Shown: positions 9,751 through 18,023 of the stretch, piece after piece
Numbering within the stretch: position 1 is the stretch's first letter
Layout of the letters: each line of letters begins with the position of its first letter
Source: Shewanella psychrotolerans
GTDB taxonomy: Bacteria > Pseudomonadota > Gammaproteobacteria > Enterobacterales > Shewanellaceae
Length of the DNA: 64,000 bases
Direction: 5' to 3'
Assembly: GCF_019457595.1 (NCBI RefSeq)
Contig: NZ_CP080419.1
Coordinates: forward strand, 1,426,001 to 1,490,000
The notes under the pieces: generated by a model
Told to the model about the DNA's origin: nothing
The model's input: only the letters and a program-made list of their open reading frames with translations
Databases searched by the model: none
Program-made: the position numbers and the translations under genes

Positions 9751-10749
9751 TTAGGCTAGTTTTACCACCATTTTACCGCGGTTTTTACCTTCAAATAGAC
9801 CGATAAACGCATCGGGAGCTTGCTCAATACCTTCATAAACTGTTTGTTCAGCTTTTATCTGGCCGTTTGCCAACCAATTTCCCATCTGCTGAGAAAATTC
9901 GCCATAGTGTTGCCAATGCTCACTTACGATGAAACCTTCAATTTTCAGTTTTTTCATCACAATGTTAGCAAGGTTGCTTGGTCCTGGTGTGGGCGCAGTG
10001 TCATTATATTGAGAGATCATGCCACACACGGCAATGCGGCCATGGTCGTTCATGTTGTTTAGTGCTGCAAACAGATGTTCGCCGCCGACATTTTCAAAGT
10101 AAACATCGATCCCATCTGGCGCTGCAGCTAATAATGCTGCGCTTAAGCTATCAGTGGTTTTATAGTTGATGACCTGCTCAATTCCCATCGCTCTTAGTGC
10201 GTCTGCTTTTTCATCTGACCCTACAGAGGCGACTACTTTTGCTCCCATTAATAGCCCAAGCTGACAAACAACGCTGCCTACCGCGCCAGAGGCTGCTGAT
10301 ACAAAAAGGGTTTCACCGGCTTTGAGTTCGGCAATACGATTAAGTCCTGTCCAAGCCGTCATACCTGGCATGCCGAGTACACCGAGGAAATGTGATTCAC
10401 ACAGCGGGGTTTCTGGTAATACAGTATGATTGCTTCCGTCAGTGATATAGTGAGTTCGCCAACCGTTCATGCTGCTGACTTTAGCGCCCACAGGAAAATC
10501 ATTATGGTTAGATTCAATGATTTCACCAATGGCACCGCCTTCAAGTACTTCACCTAGTACAAAAGGTTTAACATAGCTTTTTCTATCGATCATGCGGCCA
10601 CGCATATATGGGTCGACTGACATCCAGAGATTTTTTACCAAGAATTCGCCCTGTTTGAGCGGTGGGAGTAGGGCGTTATCTAAGCTAAAGTTATCTGTTG
10701 TTGGCATACCCTCTGGACGAGAGTTAAGTGTAATTTGTTGTGTTTGCAT
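9751..10749 (-). CDS. CurA-like NADP-dependent oxidoreductase (MDR family)
   Basis: Zinc-independent medium-chain reductase of 332 aa, of the YncB/CurA (leukotriene B4 12-hydroxydehydrogenase-like) group, which reduces alpha,beta-unsaturated ketones and aldehydes with NADPH. Visible features are the N-terminal NLWMSVDPYMRGRM, GMPGMTAWTGLNRIAELKAGETLFVSAASGAVGSVVCQLG (nucleotide-binding loop) and YFENVGGEHLFAALNNM. The catalytic zinc Cys/His set of alcohol dehydrogenases is absent. It is divergent from an OhrR/MarR-type regulator, with a palindrome between them. That suggests induction by reactive carbonyls, quinones or peroxides, which is inference. Confidence 0.9.
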   Translation of the reverse strand: MQTQQITLNSRPEGMPTTDNFSLDNALLPPLKQGEFLVKNLWMSVDPYMRGRMIDRKSYVKPFVLGEVLEGGAIGEIIESNHNDFPVGAKVSSMNGWRTHYITDGSNHTVLPETPLCESHFLGVLGMPGMTAWTGLNRIAELKAGETLFVSAASGAVGSVVCQLGLLMGAKVVASVGSDEKADALRAMGIEQVINYKTTDSLSAALLAAAPDGIDVYFENVGGEHLFAALNNMNDHGRIAVCGMISQYNDTAPTPGPSNLANIVMKKLKIEGFIVSEHWQHYGEFSQQMGNWLANGQIKAEQTVYEGIEQAPDAFIGLFEGKNRGKMVVKLA

Positions 10750-10820
10750 AAAAACCTCTTTTTACTTTGCGCGCTAACTAATTGTGATAGACTCTACTTA
10801 TTAATATTGAGTAATGCAAA

Positions 10821-10838
10821 TGCTTTGTGCGCAAAGCA
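10821..10838. promoter_or_regulatory. Palindromic operator candidate between the reductase and MarR genes
   Basis: TGCTTTG and CAAAGCA are perfect 7-bp arms around TGCG. A related sequence, CTTTGCGCGC, lies about 60 bases to the left, nearer the reductase gene. MarR/OhrR proteins bind such palindromes between divergent genes, so this is the best candidate site for the product of the gene at 10890. Confidence 0.55.
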
Positions 10839-10889
10839 AATGTGTTTTTGTGAAGATTAACTAGGTATAAAATCTTAATCGACTGATTT

Positions 10890-11444
10890 ATGGGTAATAT
10901 TTTGATTGATAAGCAATATGAAACTAAAGCTGATGTTGAGTATTCTGGCAGTGGTAACCGTGATGGCGTTGATTTTACTTCTGAGCAGTCGGATTCTATA
11001 ACGCAGTTGCCTGAGAGGCCATTAACTCAATGTTTGTCTGACAATGTCTGTTTTGCCTTGTATACCGCGGCGAACGCTTTGGTTCGCGCTTATCGCCCTT
11101 TGTTAGAGCAGTGCGGTTTAACCTATCCACAATATTTGGTGATGCAAGCACTCTGGTTACAAGAGGGGGCCAGTTTGACAGATTTATCTGGCCTAACTCG
11201 TTTAGATCTCGGCACGTTAACGCCTATAGTGAAGCGTCTTGAAGTTAAAGGATTAGTCGTGCGTAATATCGACAAACACGATGAGCGTAAAAAGGTTATT
11301 AACGTCACTCAAGCGGGCATGGATTTAAAGCAACAGGCGCTAGCATTAAGGCAGCAATTACTTGAAAAGGTCACGGTTTCCGAGCAAGAGCTAGACAAGC
11401 TGCGAGAGCTGTGTTTAACGCTGACGATAGATCTTAATCGATAG
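10890..11444 (+). CDS. MarR/OhrR-family transcriptional regulator
   Basis: A 184-residue MarR-type winged-helix regulator. From residue about 45 it matches the OhrR subgroup: LSDNVCFALYTAANALVRAYRPLLEQCGLTYPQYLVMQALW, then the recognition region LSGLTRLDLGTLTPIVKRLEVKGLVVRNIDKHDERKKVINVT. Cys54 aligns with the peroxide-sensing Cys of OhrR. The first 45 residues are a polar extension not usual in the family, and no good ribosome binding site precedes the ATG, so the true start could be later. No ohr gene is adjacent. Its divergent partner is the CurA-like reductase, the likely target. Confidence 0.85.
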   Translation: MGNILIDKQYETKADVEYSGSGNRDGVDFTSEQSDSITQLPERPLTQCLSDNVCFALYTAANALVRAYRPLLEQCGLTYPQYLVMQALWLQEGASLTDLSGLTRLDLGTLTPIVKRLEVKGLVVRNIDKHDERKKVINVTQAGMDLKQQALALRQQLLEKVTVSEQELDKLRELCLTLTIDLNR

Positions 11445-11663
11445 ATGTTTCGCTTACGAGCCATGACAGAACACACTTTTTGCTTGAGCGCCCGTTCTGT
11501 GGGGATATTTCCTAGTCATTAACTTATCAAGTTTTGTATAATCGCGCTCTATTCGACCCTGTCAAATATACCCGTTGGGCATAAGCGATTGTATCGCTTT
11601 CAAGCCGATAAATAAGGGTGAAAATAATAAATGATGGGTACAGACTCCCGTGGGGAAAATCTA

Positions 11664-13205
11664 ATGCAAAATCATTCAAACCTACTCGATATTGGCGTGA
11701 TAGGCCTAGGTGTTATGGGGAAAAATCTCGCCCTTAACATCGCTGATAATGAGTATAAAGTAGCTGCGTTCGACCTGGATAATCATAAGATAGATGGATT
11801 ATTAAAGCAGGAGGAAAGTGAACGTCTTACAGGTAAATCTCAACGAATTGAAGGATGTAGCAATCTTTCTGAAATGTTATCTCGTCTCTCTAAACCGCGT
11901 ATTTTGGTGTTATCTGTGCCAGCTGGCGCACCTGTCGACGGTGTGTGTGGTGCGCTGTTAGCTGCAGGAATCGAATCTGACGATATCGTTATTGATACTG
12001 GTAATAGCCTTTGGACTGACACAGTAGCGCGAGAAGCTCAATATGCGGGGCAGTTTGTCTTTTTTAGTTGCGCTGTATCGGGCGGAGAGATGGGGGCGCG
12101 TTTTGGTCCATCGTTAATGCCAAGCGGTGACCGAAAAGCTTGGGATAGAATTAAGCCGATATGGGAAGCTATCGCGGCTAAAGTCGACCCGACGACAGGC
12201 TTACCCATTGAACGTCAAGCGCCTGGTCACTCGGTAAAAGAGGGCGAGCCCTGTACCACTTATATTGGTCCTGCTGGTGCTGGCCACTATGTCAAAATGG
12301 TGCACAACGGTATCGAATATGCCGATATGCAGCTAATTTGCGAAGCGTATCAATTGTTAAGTGATGGCTGCGGTATGACAGCGGCTGAAATTAGCGAGGT
12401 ATTTGAGCGCTGGAATAGAGGTAGCCTCAATAGCTATCTAATGGAGATCAGTGCTGATGTATTGTCACAAGCCGATCCCATTACGGGCAAGCCATTAGTT
12501 GAGATGATCCTCGATAAGGCTGGGCAAAAAGGAACAGGTCTTTGGACTGCTGTCAGCAGTTTGCAAATTGGCTGTCCTGCGCCAACTATCGCCGAGGCGG
12601 TTTATGCTCGCGCGGTAAGTACCCAAAAGAGCCAGCGTAAGCAGCTAAGTCAATTACTCGCAGGCCCAAGTGTTGCAGCCTTAACGGATGCGGAGCGTTG
12701 CGAGTTTATCGATCAGCTAGAAAGTGCCCTTTACTGCGCTAAAGTGGCTTGTTATGCCCAAGGTTTCCAACTTATGGCGATGACGGCCGTTGAAAATAAA
12801 TGGCAACTCGATTTTGCTGAGATAGCTAAAATTTGGCGAGCGGGCTGTATTATTCGCGCCACTTTTTTGCAGTCTATTACCAAAGCTTATCAAGAGGCTC
12901 GAGCTAATGGGGATGAGCTGGTTAATCTACTCATGGCAGAAAGTTTCAGTTCCGCTTTGTCGTCTAAACAGTTAGATTGGCGTCAAGCGGTCGCTAAAGC
13001 CATTCTAAGTGGCGTCCCCGTTCCCTGTATCGGTTCGGCGCTGGCGTATTATGACAGTTATCGCAGTGAAACCTTGCCCGCTAACCTGTTGCAAGGTCAG
13101 CGAGATTTCTTTGGTGCGCATACTTTTGAGCGTGTTGATGCCCCCGCGGGTGAAAAGTATCATCTTAACTGGAGCCATAGCGTGCGCACGATAGAGAAGC
13201 TTTAA
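11664..13205 (+). CDS. gnd: 6-phosphogluconate dehydrogenase, decarboxylating
   Basis: Oxidises 6-phosphogluconate to ribulose 5-phosphate and CO2 with NADP+ in the pentose phosphate pathway. From the chosen ATG the protein has 513 residues, longer than the 468 of E. coli Gnd but as expected for the Shewanella form. It has a Rossmann GVIGLGVMGKNLALNIAD, FSCAVSGGEMGARFGPSLMPSG, and the catalytic helix GHYVKMVHNGIEYADMQ with its Lys, Asn and Glu. DKAGQKGTGLWTAVSS and a C-terminal substrate-contacting tail follow. GGGGA seven bases before the ATG at 11664 decides the start over one 33 bases upstream. No zwf or edd is adjacent. Confidence 0.93.
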   Translation: MQNHSNLLDIGVIGLGVMGKNLALNIADNEYKVAAFDLDNHKIDGLLKQEESERLTGKSQRIEGCSNLSEMLSRLSKPRILVLSVPAGAPVDGVCGALLAAGIESDDIVIDTGNSLWTDTVAREAQYAGQFVFFSCAVSGGEMGARFGPSLMPSGDRKAWDRIKPIWEAIAAKVDPTTGLPIERQAPGHSVKEGEPCTTYIGPAGAGHYVKMVHNGIEYADMQLICEAYQLLSDGCGMTAAEISEVFERWNRGSLNSYLMEISADVLSQADPITGKPLVEMILDKAGQKGTGLWTAVSSLQIGCPAPTIAEAVYARAVSTQKSQRKQLSQLLAGPSVAALTDAERCEFIDQLESALYCAKVACYAQGFQLMAMTAVENKWQLDFAEIAKIWRAGCIIRATFLQSITKAYQEARANGDELVNLLMAESFSSALSSKQLDWRQAVAKAILSGVPVPCIGSALAYYDSYRSETLPANLLQGQRDFFGAHTFERVDAPAGEKYHLNWSHSVRTIEKL

Positions 13206-13228
13206 GTTTTTCAACGTTAAAAAATAGA

Positions 13229-13266
13229 AAAAGGCCGTCATCTTGAATTAGATGACGGTCTTTTTG
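13229..13266. terminator. Bidirectional terminator between gnd and the ScfR-like gene
   Basis: AAAAAGGCCGTCATCT and AGATGACGGTCTTTTT pair around TGAATT with an A run on one side and a T run on the other. It serves the convergent genes ending at 13205 and 13273. Confidence 0.85.
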
Positions 13267-13272
13267 TTAAAG

Positions 13273-14805
13273 CTAGCCCCCGCAAGTGCTGCTTTCGTAA
13301 CAGCTAGGTTTACGCGGACAGGTAGAGCCGCGCGAGCAAATGAGTCTAGCTTCGTTGTCGATACCGCGCTCCACCCAGTTAATATTAAGGATTTTTGCTA
13401 CTCGCTTGATGTCAGTTTTAATGCTGAGTGGTAAGTTTGCTGAGCCACCATTATCAACGCAGACTTTTTTCAGTTCATGGGCAATGGATTGAGCGTCACC
13501 GCCTTGGGCTTCGATGGCGGGGTTGAGGTCGATACCGGCACACAATACATGAGGATTCCCAGCGAGATCATTAACGCGAATAGATTCACAGCAGTAGATT
13601 TTGGGCTCGGTAGCGACATCTAAAATTGAGATTTGTGCCGATGAACCTGTCGATTCTGCATTGATCATCCTAAACACCGCCCAGTGCTGACAGGGATCTT
13701 CAACTTGCCTCATATTGCCCCAAGGTAAGGGGATACCATTACCACGATAAACTGCCTTAAGTTTACCTGGAGAGTATGCATCGAAGTAATGCCAATGGCT
13801 GTAGGGGGACACTGCGGTCATTCGGCGCATAGCGACAGAAGGGGACACACCGACAAGTTTAGCCACATCGATTTCATAACCATGGCGATCGAGTAGCTGC
13901 CTAAAGGGAACTTTGGGGCAAAGTAATGCGCCAGCGAAAAAGCTTGATTCAAAATCACGCCAAGCATGCAAAATGTCTTGCGCATCAACGGTTGATGATG
14001 GCGGCGAATTGAATGTGTCTTCGCTTAAACTGGTGCCATGGCTACGACCCGCGACCATGATGCTCTTTAATCCATCTTTGTTGTGTAAAACACAATGACC
14101 GATATGCACTGCTAAATCATATTTAAGCCGATTATTGTGACTTTTTAATAGCTTATTAAGGCAAATTTTGTTTGGTAATTCGAAATAGGAGGTGATGATG
14201 TGCTGTTCGCTTGCTCCAGCCTCGATGAGGATCTCTTTAGGGGCGCGGCTAAACCATTTTACTTTTAGCCCTAATCTATCGACGATACTTAGCAGATCAT
14301 CAAGGTTTAATGGCATCCGTTTTAGCCCAACCTCTTCAGCGGCTCTCTCAAGATCGGGGAAATGATTTTGATGATGTTCCTGATGGGCACGAATGAGAAG
14401 GTGCGCAAATTGGCGACCACTAATGCCTGTTTGTGACAACATTTCAGGAATTGCAATTTGTAATATTTCGTTTGAAAACAAAAAGCTTGGCTCTAATGCC
14501 ATACCGCTAATACCGCCTCTAGAGCCTTTGACTGGCGTAATAGCTTGGTCTTCTGGTGCGTCATCGAGAAACCAATCAACCTCTTTTTGAAACACGGCTG
14601 CAATCACCGCGAGCATACCTGCACTGGGGACTCGTTTTCCTCGCTCTATCATAGATAGATAAGAAACTGATGGTGCAGAGTCAGCATCTACCCGCACACA
14701 GCGAGCAGACAGATCTTCCATGGTTAGGTTATTACGCTTTCTCAGGTTTCTAATCTTAGTGCCTAGAAAATGTGACTTTCTCATTAAGCTTGTATTTGTT
14801 TTCAT
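13273..14805 (-). CDS. ScfR/RamB-like short-chain fatty acyl transcriptional regulator
   Basis: A 510-residue XRE-type regulator. An HTH domain (about residues 12-80, LGTKIRNLRKRNNLTMEDLSARC...SYLSMIERGKRVPS) is followed by a segment resembling IrrE/ImmA metallopeptidases, in which the zinc motif appears degenerate (HIGHC instead of HEXXH). A C-terminal DUF2083-like domain ends in four closely spaced Cys (CSRGSTCPRKPSCYESSTC). Relatives such as RamB control acetate, propionate and glyoxylate genes in response to short acyl-CoA. It is divergent from a malate synthase G-like fragment, and direct repeats of ATTGTGAAATT lie at its promoter. Its target and effector are inferred from family only. 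Confidence 0.82.
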   Translation of the reverse strand: MKTNTSLMRKSHFLGTKIRNLRKRNNLTMEDLSARCVRVDADSAPSVSYLSMIERGKRVPSAGMLAVIAAVFQKEVDWFLDDAPEDQAITPVKGSRGGISGMALEPSFLFSNEILQIAIPEMLSQTGISGRQFAHLLIRAHQEHHQNHFPDLERAAEEVGLKRMPLNLDDLLSIVDRLGLKVKWFSRAPKEILIEAGASEQHIITSYFELPNKICLNKLLKSHNNRLKYDLAVHIGHCVLHNKDGLKSIMVAGRSHGTSLSEDTFNSPPSSTVDAQDILHAWRDFESSFFAGALLCPKVPFRQLLDRHGYEIDVAKLVGVSPSVAMRRMTAVSPYSHWHYFDAYSPGKLKAVYRGNGIPLPWGNMRQVEDPCQHWAVFRMINAESTGSSAQISILDVATEPKIYCCESIRVNDLAGNPHVLCAGIDLNPAIEAQGGDAQSIAHELKKVCVDNGGSANLPLSIKTDIKRVAKILNINWVERGIDNEARLICSRGSTCPRKPSCYESSTCGG

Positions 14806-14811
14806 TTTGTA

Positions 14812-14844
14812 AAATTCACATTGTGAAATTTCTATTGTGAAATT
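14812..14844. promoter_or_regulatory. Repeated ATTGTGAAATT boxes at the ScfR-like promoter
   Basis: Two exact direct copies of ATTGTGAAATT (14820-14830 and 14834-14844) are preceded by an inverted near-copy, AAATTCACA (14812-14820). They start seven bases upstream of the regulator ATG and 141 bases upstream of the divergent gene, as expected for an autoregulatory operator. Confidence 0.55.
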
Positions 14845-14984
14845 GTAAAGAAAAAAGCGCTAGACTACAAATTAAGCAATCGGGACTGATTGTCGATGTG
14901 AAGAGAGAAACCGTTAACTGTGTTCTTCACTCAAGTCAGTCAACACCAGTTTTAGCGATAAATCACTATTGGAAGGATGAAGCT

Positions 14985-15533
14985 ATGAATATTCAAGCAG
15001 AACAAACTAATCAGTTAGACCAAAGTATTTACAACTTCATCAAGCAGGTAATGCCTATGACACTGACGAATGGAAACAACGCATTAAATCAAGATAATCA
15101 CCGCTGTGACACTATGGCTTACGCCAAGCAAATTCTTGATCAATATTTCCCTCTCAGTAATGGTAGTCATCAAGATGTCTGCAGCTATGTGATTTATTAT
15201 AAACAGCTTCTTGCATTTTTCGCCGATGGCACCCAGAGTGGTCTTGCACAACCAAGACAGTTTGTAGCCTTAACGGGTCATAAGTGTGAACCAAGTTCAA
15301 TCGTATTAAAAAACAACGGTTTTCATGTTGAGGTCTCATTGGATCGAAGTGGTGAAAACGGGTGTCACGATCTTGCTGGGGTTGACGATGTGCAAGTTGA
15401 AGCTGCTCTGATGACAATTGTTAGTAGCAATCAAGCAGCATCTCAGTGTAGTTGGACCAGTCTCATCAGCGGTCAAGCGGGTAAAGGTAATAAGCAATTT
15501 ACCTCTAAAGATGGTAACGAATACGACTTGTGA
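14985..15533 (+). CDS. Stand-alone malate synthase G-like domain protein
   Basis: A 182-residue protein. Residues from about 44 match one internal section of malate synthase G: YAKQILDQYFPLSNGSHQDV, then QPRQFVALTGHKCEPSSIVLKNNGFHVEVSLDRSG and VQVEAALMTIV. In E. coli GlcB the equivalents are LLKNNGLHIELQID and VEAAISTILDCEDSVAAVD. The match ends exactly where the catalytic barrel resumes, so the catalytic Arg, Glu and Asp residues are absent and it cannot be a malate synthase. AAGGATGAAGCT precedes the ATG at 14985. It is divergent from a RamB-like regulator, a family known to control glyoxylate genes. It is either a decayed remnant or a repurposed domain. Confidence 0.75.
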   Translation: MNIQAEQTNQLDQSIYNFIKQVMPMTLTNGNNALNQDNHRCDTMAYAKQILDQYFPLSNGSHQDVCSYVIYYKQLLAFFADGTQSGLAQPRQFVALTGHKCEPSSIVLKNNGFHVEVSLDRSGENGCHDLAGVDDVQVEAALMTIVSSNQAASQCSWTSLISGQAGKGNKQFTSKDGNEYDL

Positions 15534-15598
15534 TGGCATATTGCTAACTGCTGAAATTAAAGATTGCTTAATTTTTGCTGTAAAACAAGCGTAGTAAA

Positions 15599-15620
15599 AG
15601 GCCTGTGATTACACAGGCCT
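15599..15620. terminator. Hairpin between the malate synthase-like gene and menA
   Basis: AGGCCTGTG and CACAGGCCT are a perfect 9-bp stem with an ATTA loop, located between two convergent genes. The flanking T content is modest (AATTCATTT on the right, AAAA on the left), so termination on the minus strand seems the better served. Confidence 0.75.
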
Positions 15621-15649
15621 AATTCATTTATCGGGTTTGTACTTTGCCA

Positions 15650-16525
15650 TTAATAGCTAAAGGCTAAGCCTATGCTAAAGAGAGTGCTAAAAATAATCGT
15701 CAGTTTAGCCGTTTGACCGAGTAACGGATTTAACGCTTCACCTGAATTCTGGCTAAATTCGCTATTTAATTTTCTGGCTAAAATCAACGATAGTCCACCC
15801 AGTAAGACTGGCAGTCCTGGCAATAGCCCCATTAAAAAACCACCAATGATCAAGGCAAAAGGCAGATACACTAACGCTTGATAAAGCACACGAGATTGGC
15901 CTTCGCCAATTCGTACCGCGAGGGTAAATTTTCCTGCTTTAATGTCAGTCGGAATATCACGAGTGTTATTGACTAACATAACCGCAGCATTAAATAGGCC
16001 TATAGCACTTCCTAATAGCCAAGCCGCTGTACTGGTGTCGTTGGCCTGTAAGTAATAACTACCGACTACGGCAACTAAGCCAAAGAAGATAAAGGCTGCT
16101 ACTTCGCCTAAGCCATGGGAGGCGAGTGGATACGGGCCACCGCTATAACCGAGCGCGCCCAATATTGACGCTGCAGCTAAAATAGCGATAGGCCATCCAC
16201 CATGATAAATCAGTAATGAACCCACACTTAGCGCTAGTATGAGGCAGATAATCATCGCATTACGGACTTTTTCTGGTGCCAATAGCCCACTCTGGGTCAC
16301 TCGCACTGGACCGATACGCTCTTGGGTATCGATGCCACTCTTAAAGTCGAAGTAATCATTGGCTAGGTTTACTGCAATTTGCAGTAGAATTGCACAAAGC
16401 ATTGATGTGCATGCAATAAGCCAGCTGAACTGTTCAAGATGAAGTGCCAGTGTATTACCGACCAATAGTGGGCCAATAGCCGCTGGAAGAGTGCGTGGTC
16501 GTGAAGCTAAGATCCAAGGATTCAT
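15650..16525 (-). CDS. menA: 1,4-dihydroxy-2-naphthoate polyprenyltransferase
   Basis: Integral membrane UbiA-type prenyltransferase, 291 aa, which attaches the polyprenyl tail to 1,4-dihydroxy-2-naphthoate in menaquinone synthesis. The first Asp-rich motif is NLANDYFDFKSGIDTQERIGPVRVTQSG and the second is NNTRDIPTDIKAGKFTLAVRIG. The protein begins NPWILASRPRTLPAAIGPLLVG, characteristic of MenA, and has about eight to nine hydrophobic helices. Menaquinone is the quinone that feeds CymA and thus the Mtr pathway in Shewanella, so the gene is functionally related to the island at 42-60 kb although not linked to it. Confidence 0.93.
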   Translation of the reverse strand: MNPWILASRPRTLPAAIGPLLVGNTLALHLEQFSWLIACTSMLCAILLQIAVNLANDYFDFKSGIDTQERIGPVRVTQSGLLAPEKVRNAMIICLILALSVGSLLIYHGGWPIAILAAASILGALGYSGGPYPLASHGLGEVAAFIFFGLVAVVGSYYLQANDTSTAAWLLGSAIGLFNAAVMLVNNTRDIPTDIKAGKFTLAVRIGEGQSRVLYQALVYLPFALIIGGFLMGLLPGLPVLLGGLSLILARKLNSEFSQNSGEALNPLLGQTAKLTIIFSTLFSIGLAFSY

Positions 16526-16946
16526 TATCTATGTTCGTAGTTGTTAACAAATAGAGGAGGAAGGCAATATAGGCCTACATTGTGTGCGTTAGCATAACAA
16601 AAAACACAATGTCGATGAAGCGCTTGTATTAGCATTCTGTGAACTGCTTCGTTTTATTTTTGGGTTTCGGTTGCGTTCTTTTGTGATTGAGCCGGGATTG
16701 CAATTATTGGCTGTTAATAAAATGTGAAAAGTTTGATGTCGAGCACGATTATTCACTGAAACATAGCTAAATCTGCTGTCAACTTCAAAGATTATCGGTG
16801 ACAAATGTGCTGTTATAGTACTTCGTGAGTCGGGTTGGATTCGCATTTTACTGTAATTTATCTAATTAATTTTTAATGATTTTGTTAAATTAGCCTTGCT
16901 TAAAGTAAACGCGAGTCAACCGCCGAATTTAAAAGGGATCTAGGTG
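16526..16946. other. Intergenic region with promoters only
   Basis: About 420 AT-rich bases between menA and the SDR gene, transcribed away from each other. An 85-codon frame on the minus strand has an unusual composition and no ribosome binding site, so I do not call it. No clear operator seen. Confidence 0.5.
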
Positions 16947-17864
16947 ATGCGTTTTGATGAACAGGTTGCTGTCGTCACAGGAGCAGGAGCCGGCTTAGGA
17001 AGAGCCTACGCCATCGCCTTGGCTGCGCGAGGAGCGCGTATTGCGCTTATCGATTCAGGTTACAGTGATGCGAAAGAACCTAATCGCCGTTATTCTGAAT
17101 TAGACAATACCGTAAAGACACTAAATCAACTGGGGGCAGACACGTTAAGTTTTGCTATCGATGTTCGTGATGAAACGGCATTAATTGATGCGGTTCATAA
17201 CATCCATGAAAAATGGGGACAGATAGATATTCTGATCCACAATGCGAGTATCCATCATCCTTGTCCATTTGATCTGTTAACCAAAGACCGTTGGCAACAT
17301 CAGTTAGATGTTGATGTGAATGGTTGTTTCTATTTAACTAAGTTGATTTGGCCTTTGATGAAACTGCAGAGCTATGGCCGTATATTAATTAGCAGCGCCG
17401 CCAGTGGACTATATGGCAATATGTACGAGACAAGCTTTAGTACCAGTAAGATGGCATTAGTCGGTTTAGCCAATAGCCTTGCTATGGAAGGTAAAGAGTA
17501 TAACATTTGCGTCAATACCATCACTCCTCATGCGTTGACTCAGATGACTGAACATCATCTAGCGCCTTCGGTTAAGCCATTGTTTACGACCTCTTCGGTA
17601 ACTGCGGCTATGTTATTTCTCAGCTCTGAACATGCCCCTACAGGGCAACATCTGTTAGTTGCGGCTGGTAGTGTCAGTCGAGGTGGCTTTACCGAATATC
17701 AACATATTCGTCTAGATGAAGAACACTGTAAGCCAGAGGTATTGTTGCATCGATGGTTAGAGATCGAACGCGCAGCACCTTGTTGCCAACACCCTAGTGC
17801 AGAAGACCAAGTGACAGCTTGGGCAAAAAGGAGTGCATTAGAGCGCCATATCATTATCGAATAA
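16947..17864 (+). CDS. SDR-family protein with Phe in place of the catalytic Tyr
   Basis: A 305-residue short-chain dehydrogenase/reductase fold resembling the N-terminal hydroxyacyl-CoA dehydrogenase domain of multifunctional enzyme type 2. The cofactor loop VVTGAGAGLGRAYA is intact, the helix-4 region has HNAS, and ISSAASGLYGN supplies the catalytic Ser. The YxxxK motif reads FSTSK, so the general acid Tyr is Phe164 while Lys168 remains. A C-terminal extension of about 60 residues follows (CKPEVLLHRWLEIERAAPC). The ATG at 16947 follows AGGGATCTAGGTG; the GTG three bases earlier is less likely. It may be catalytically impaired or have a non-redox role. Confidence 0.85.
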   Translation: MRFDEQVAVVTGAGAGLGRAYAIALAARGARIALIDSGYSDAKEPNRRYSELDNTVKTLNQLGADTLSFAIDVRDETALIDAVHNIHEKWGQIDILIHNASIHHPCPFDLLTKDRWQHQLDVDVNGCFYLTKLIWPLMKLQSYGRILISSAASGLYGNMYETSFSTSKMALVGLANSLAMEGKEYNICVNTITPHALTQMTEHHLAPSVKPLFTTSSVTAAMLFLSSEHAPTGQHLLVAAGSVSRGGFTEYQHIRLDEEHCKPEVLLHRWLEIERAAPCCQHPSAEDQVTAWAKRSALERHIIIE

Positions 17865-18023
17865 GTTTAATCGTGATCGTGTGTTACCTGAACGTAATAT
17901 TGATATTTACTCAAAAAGCTCACTGATAAACATGCCTTTAAAGCGCAACATGTCCTAGTAACATGTGGCTATTCTAGGGTAAGCTTAGCGATCAATAAAT
18001 CGATGTTGTTGATGGGGGGTGAA

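Noticed and set aside
16589..16846. 85-codon minus-strand frame in the menA-SDR gap
   Set aside because: Basic, low-complexity composition, no ribosome binding site and no recognisable domain.
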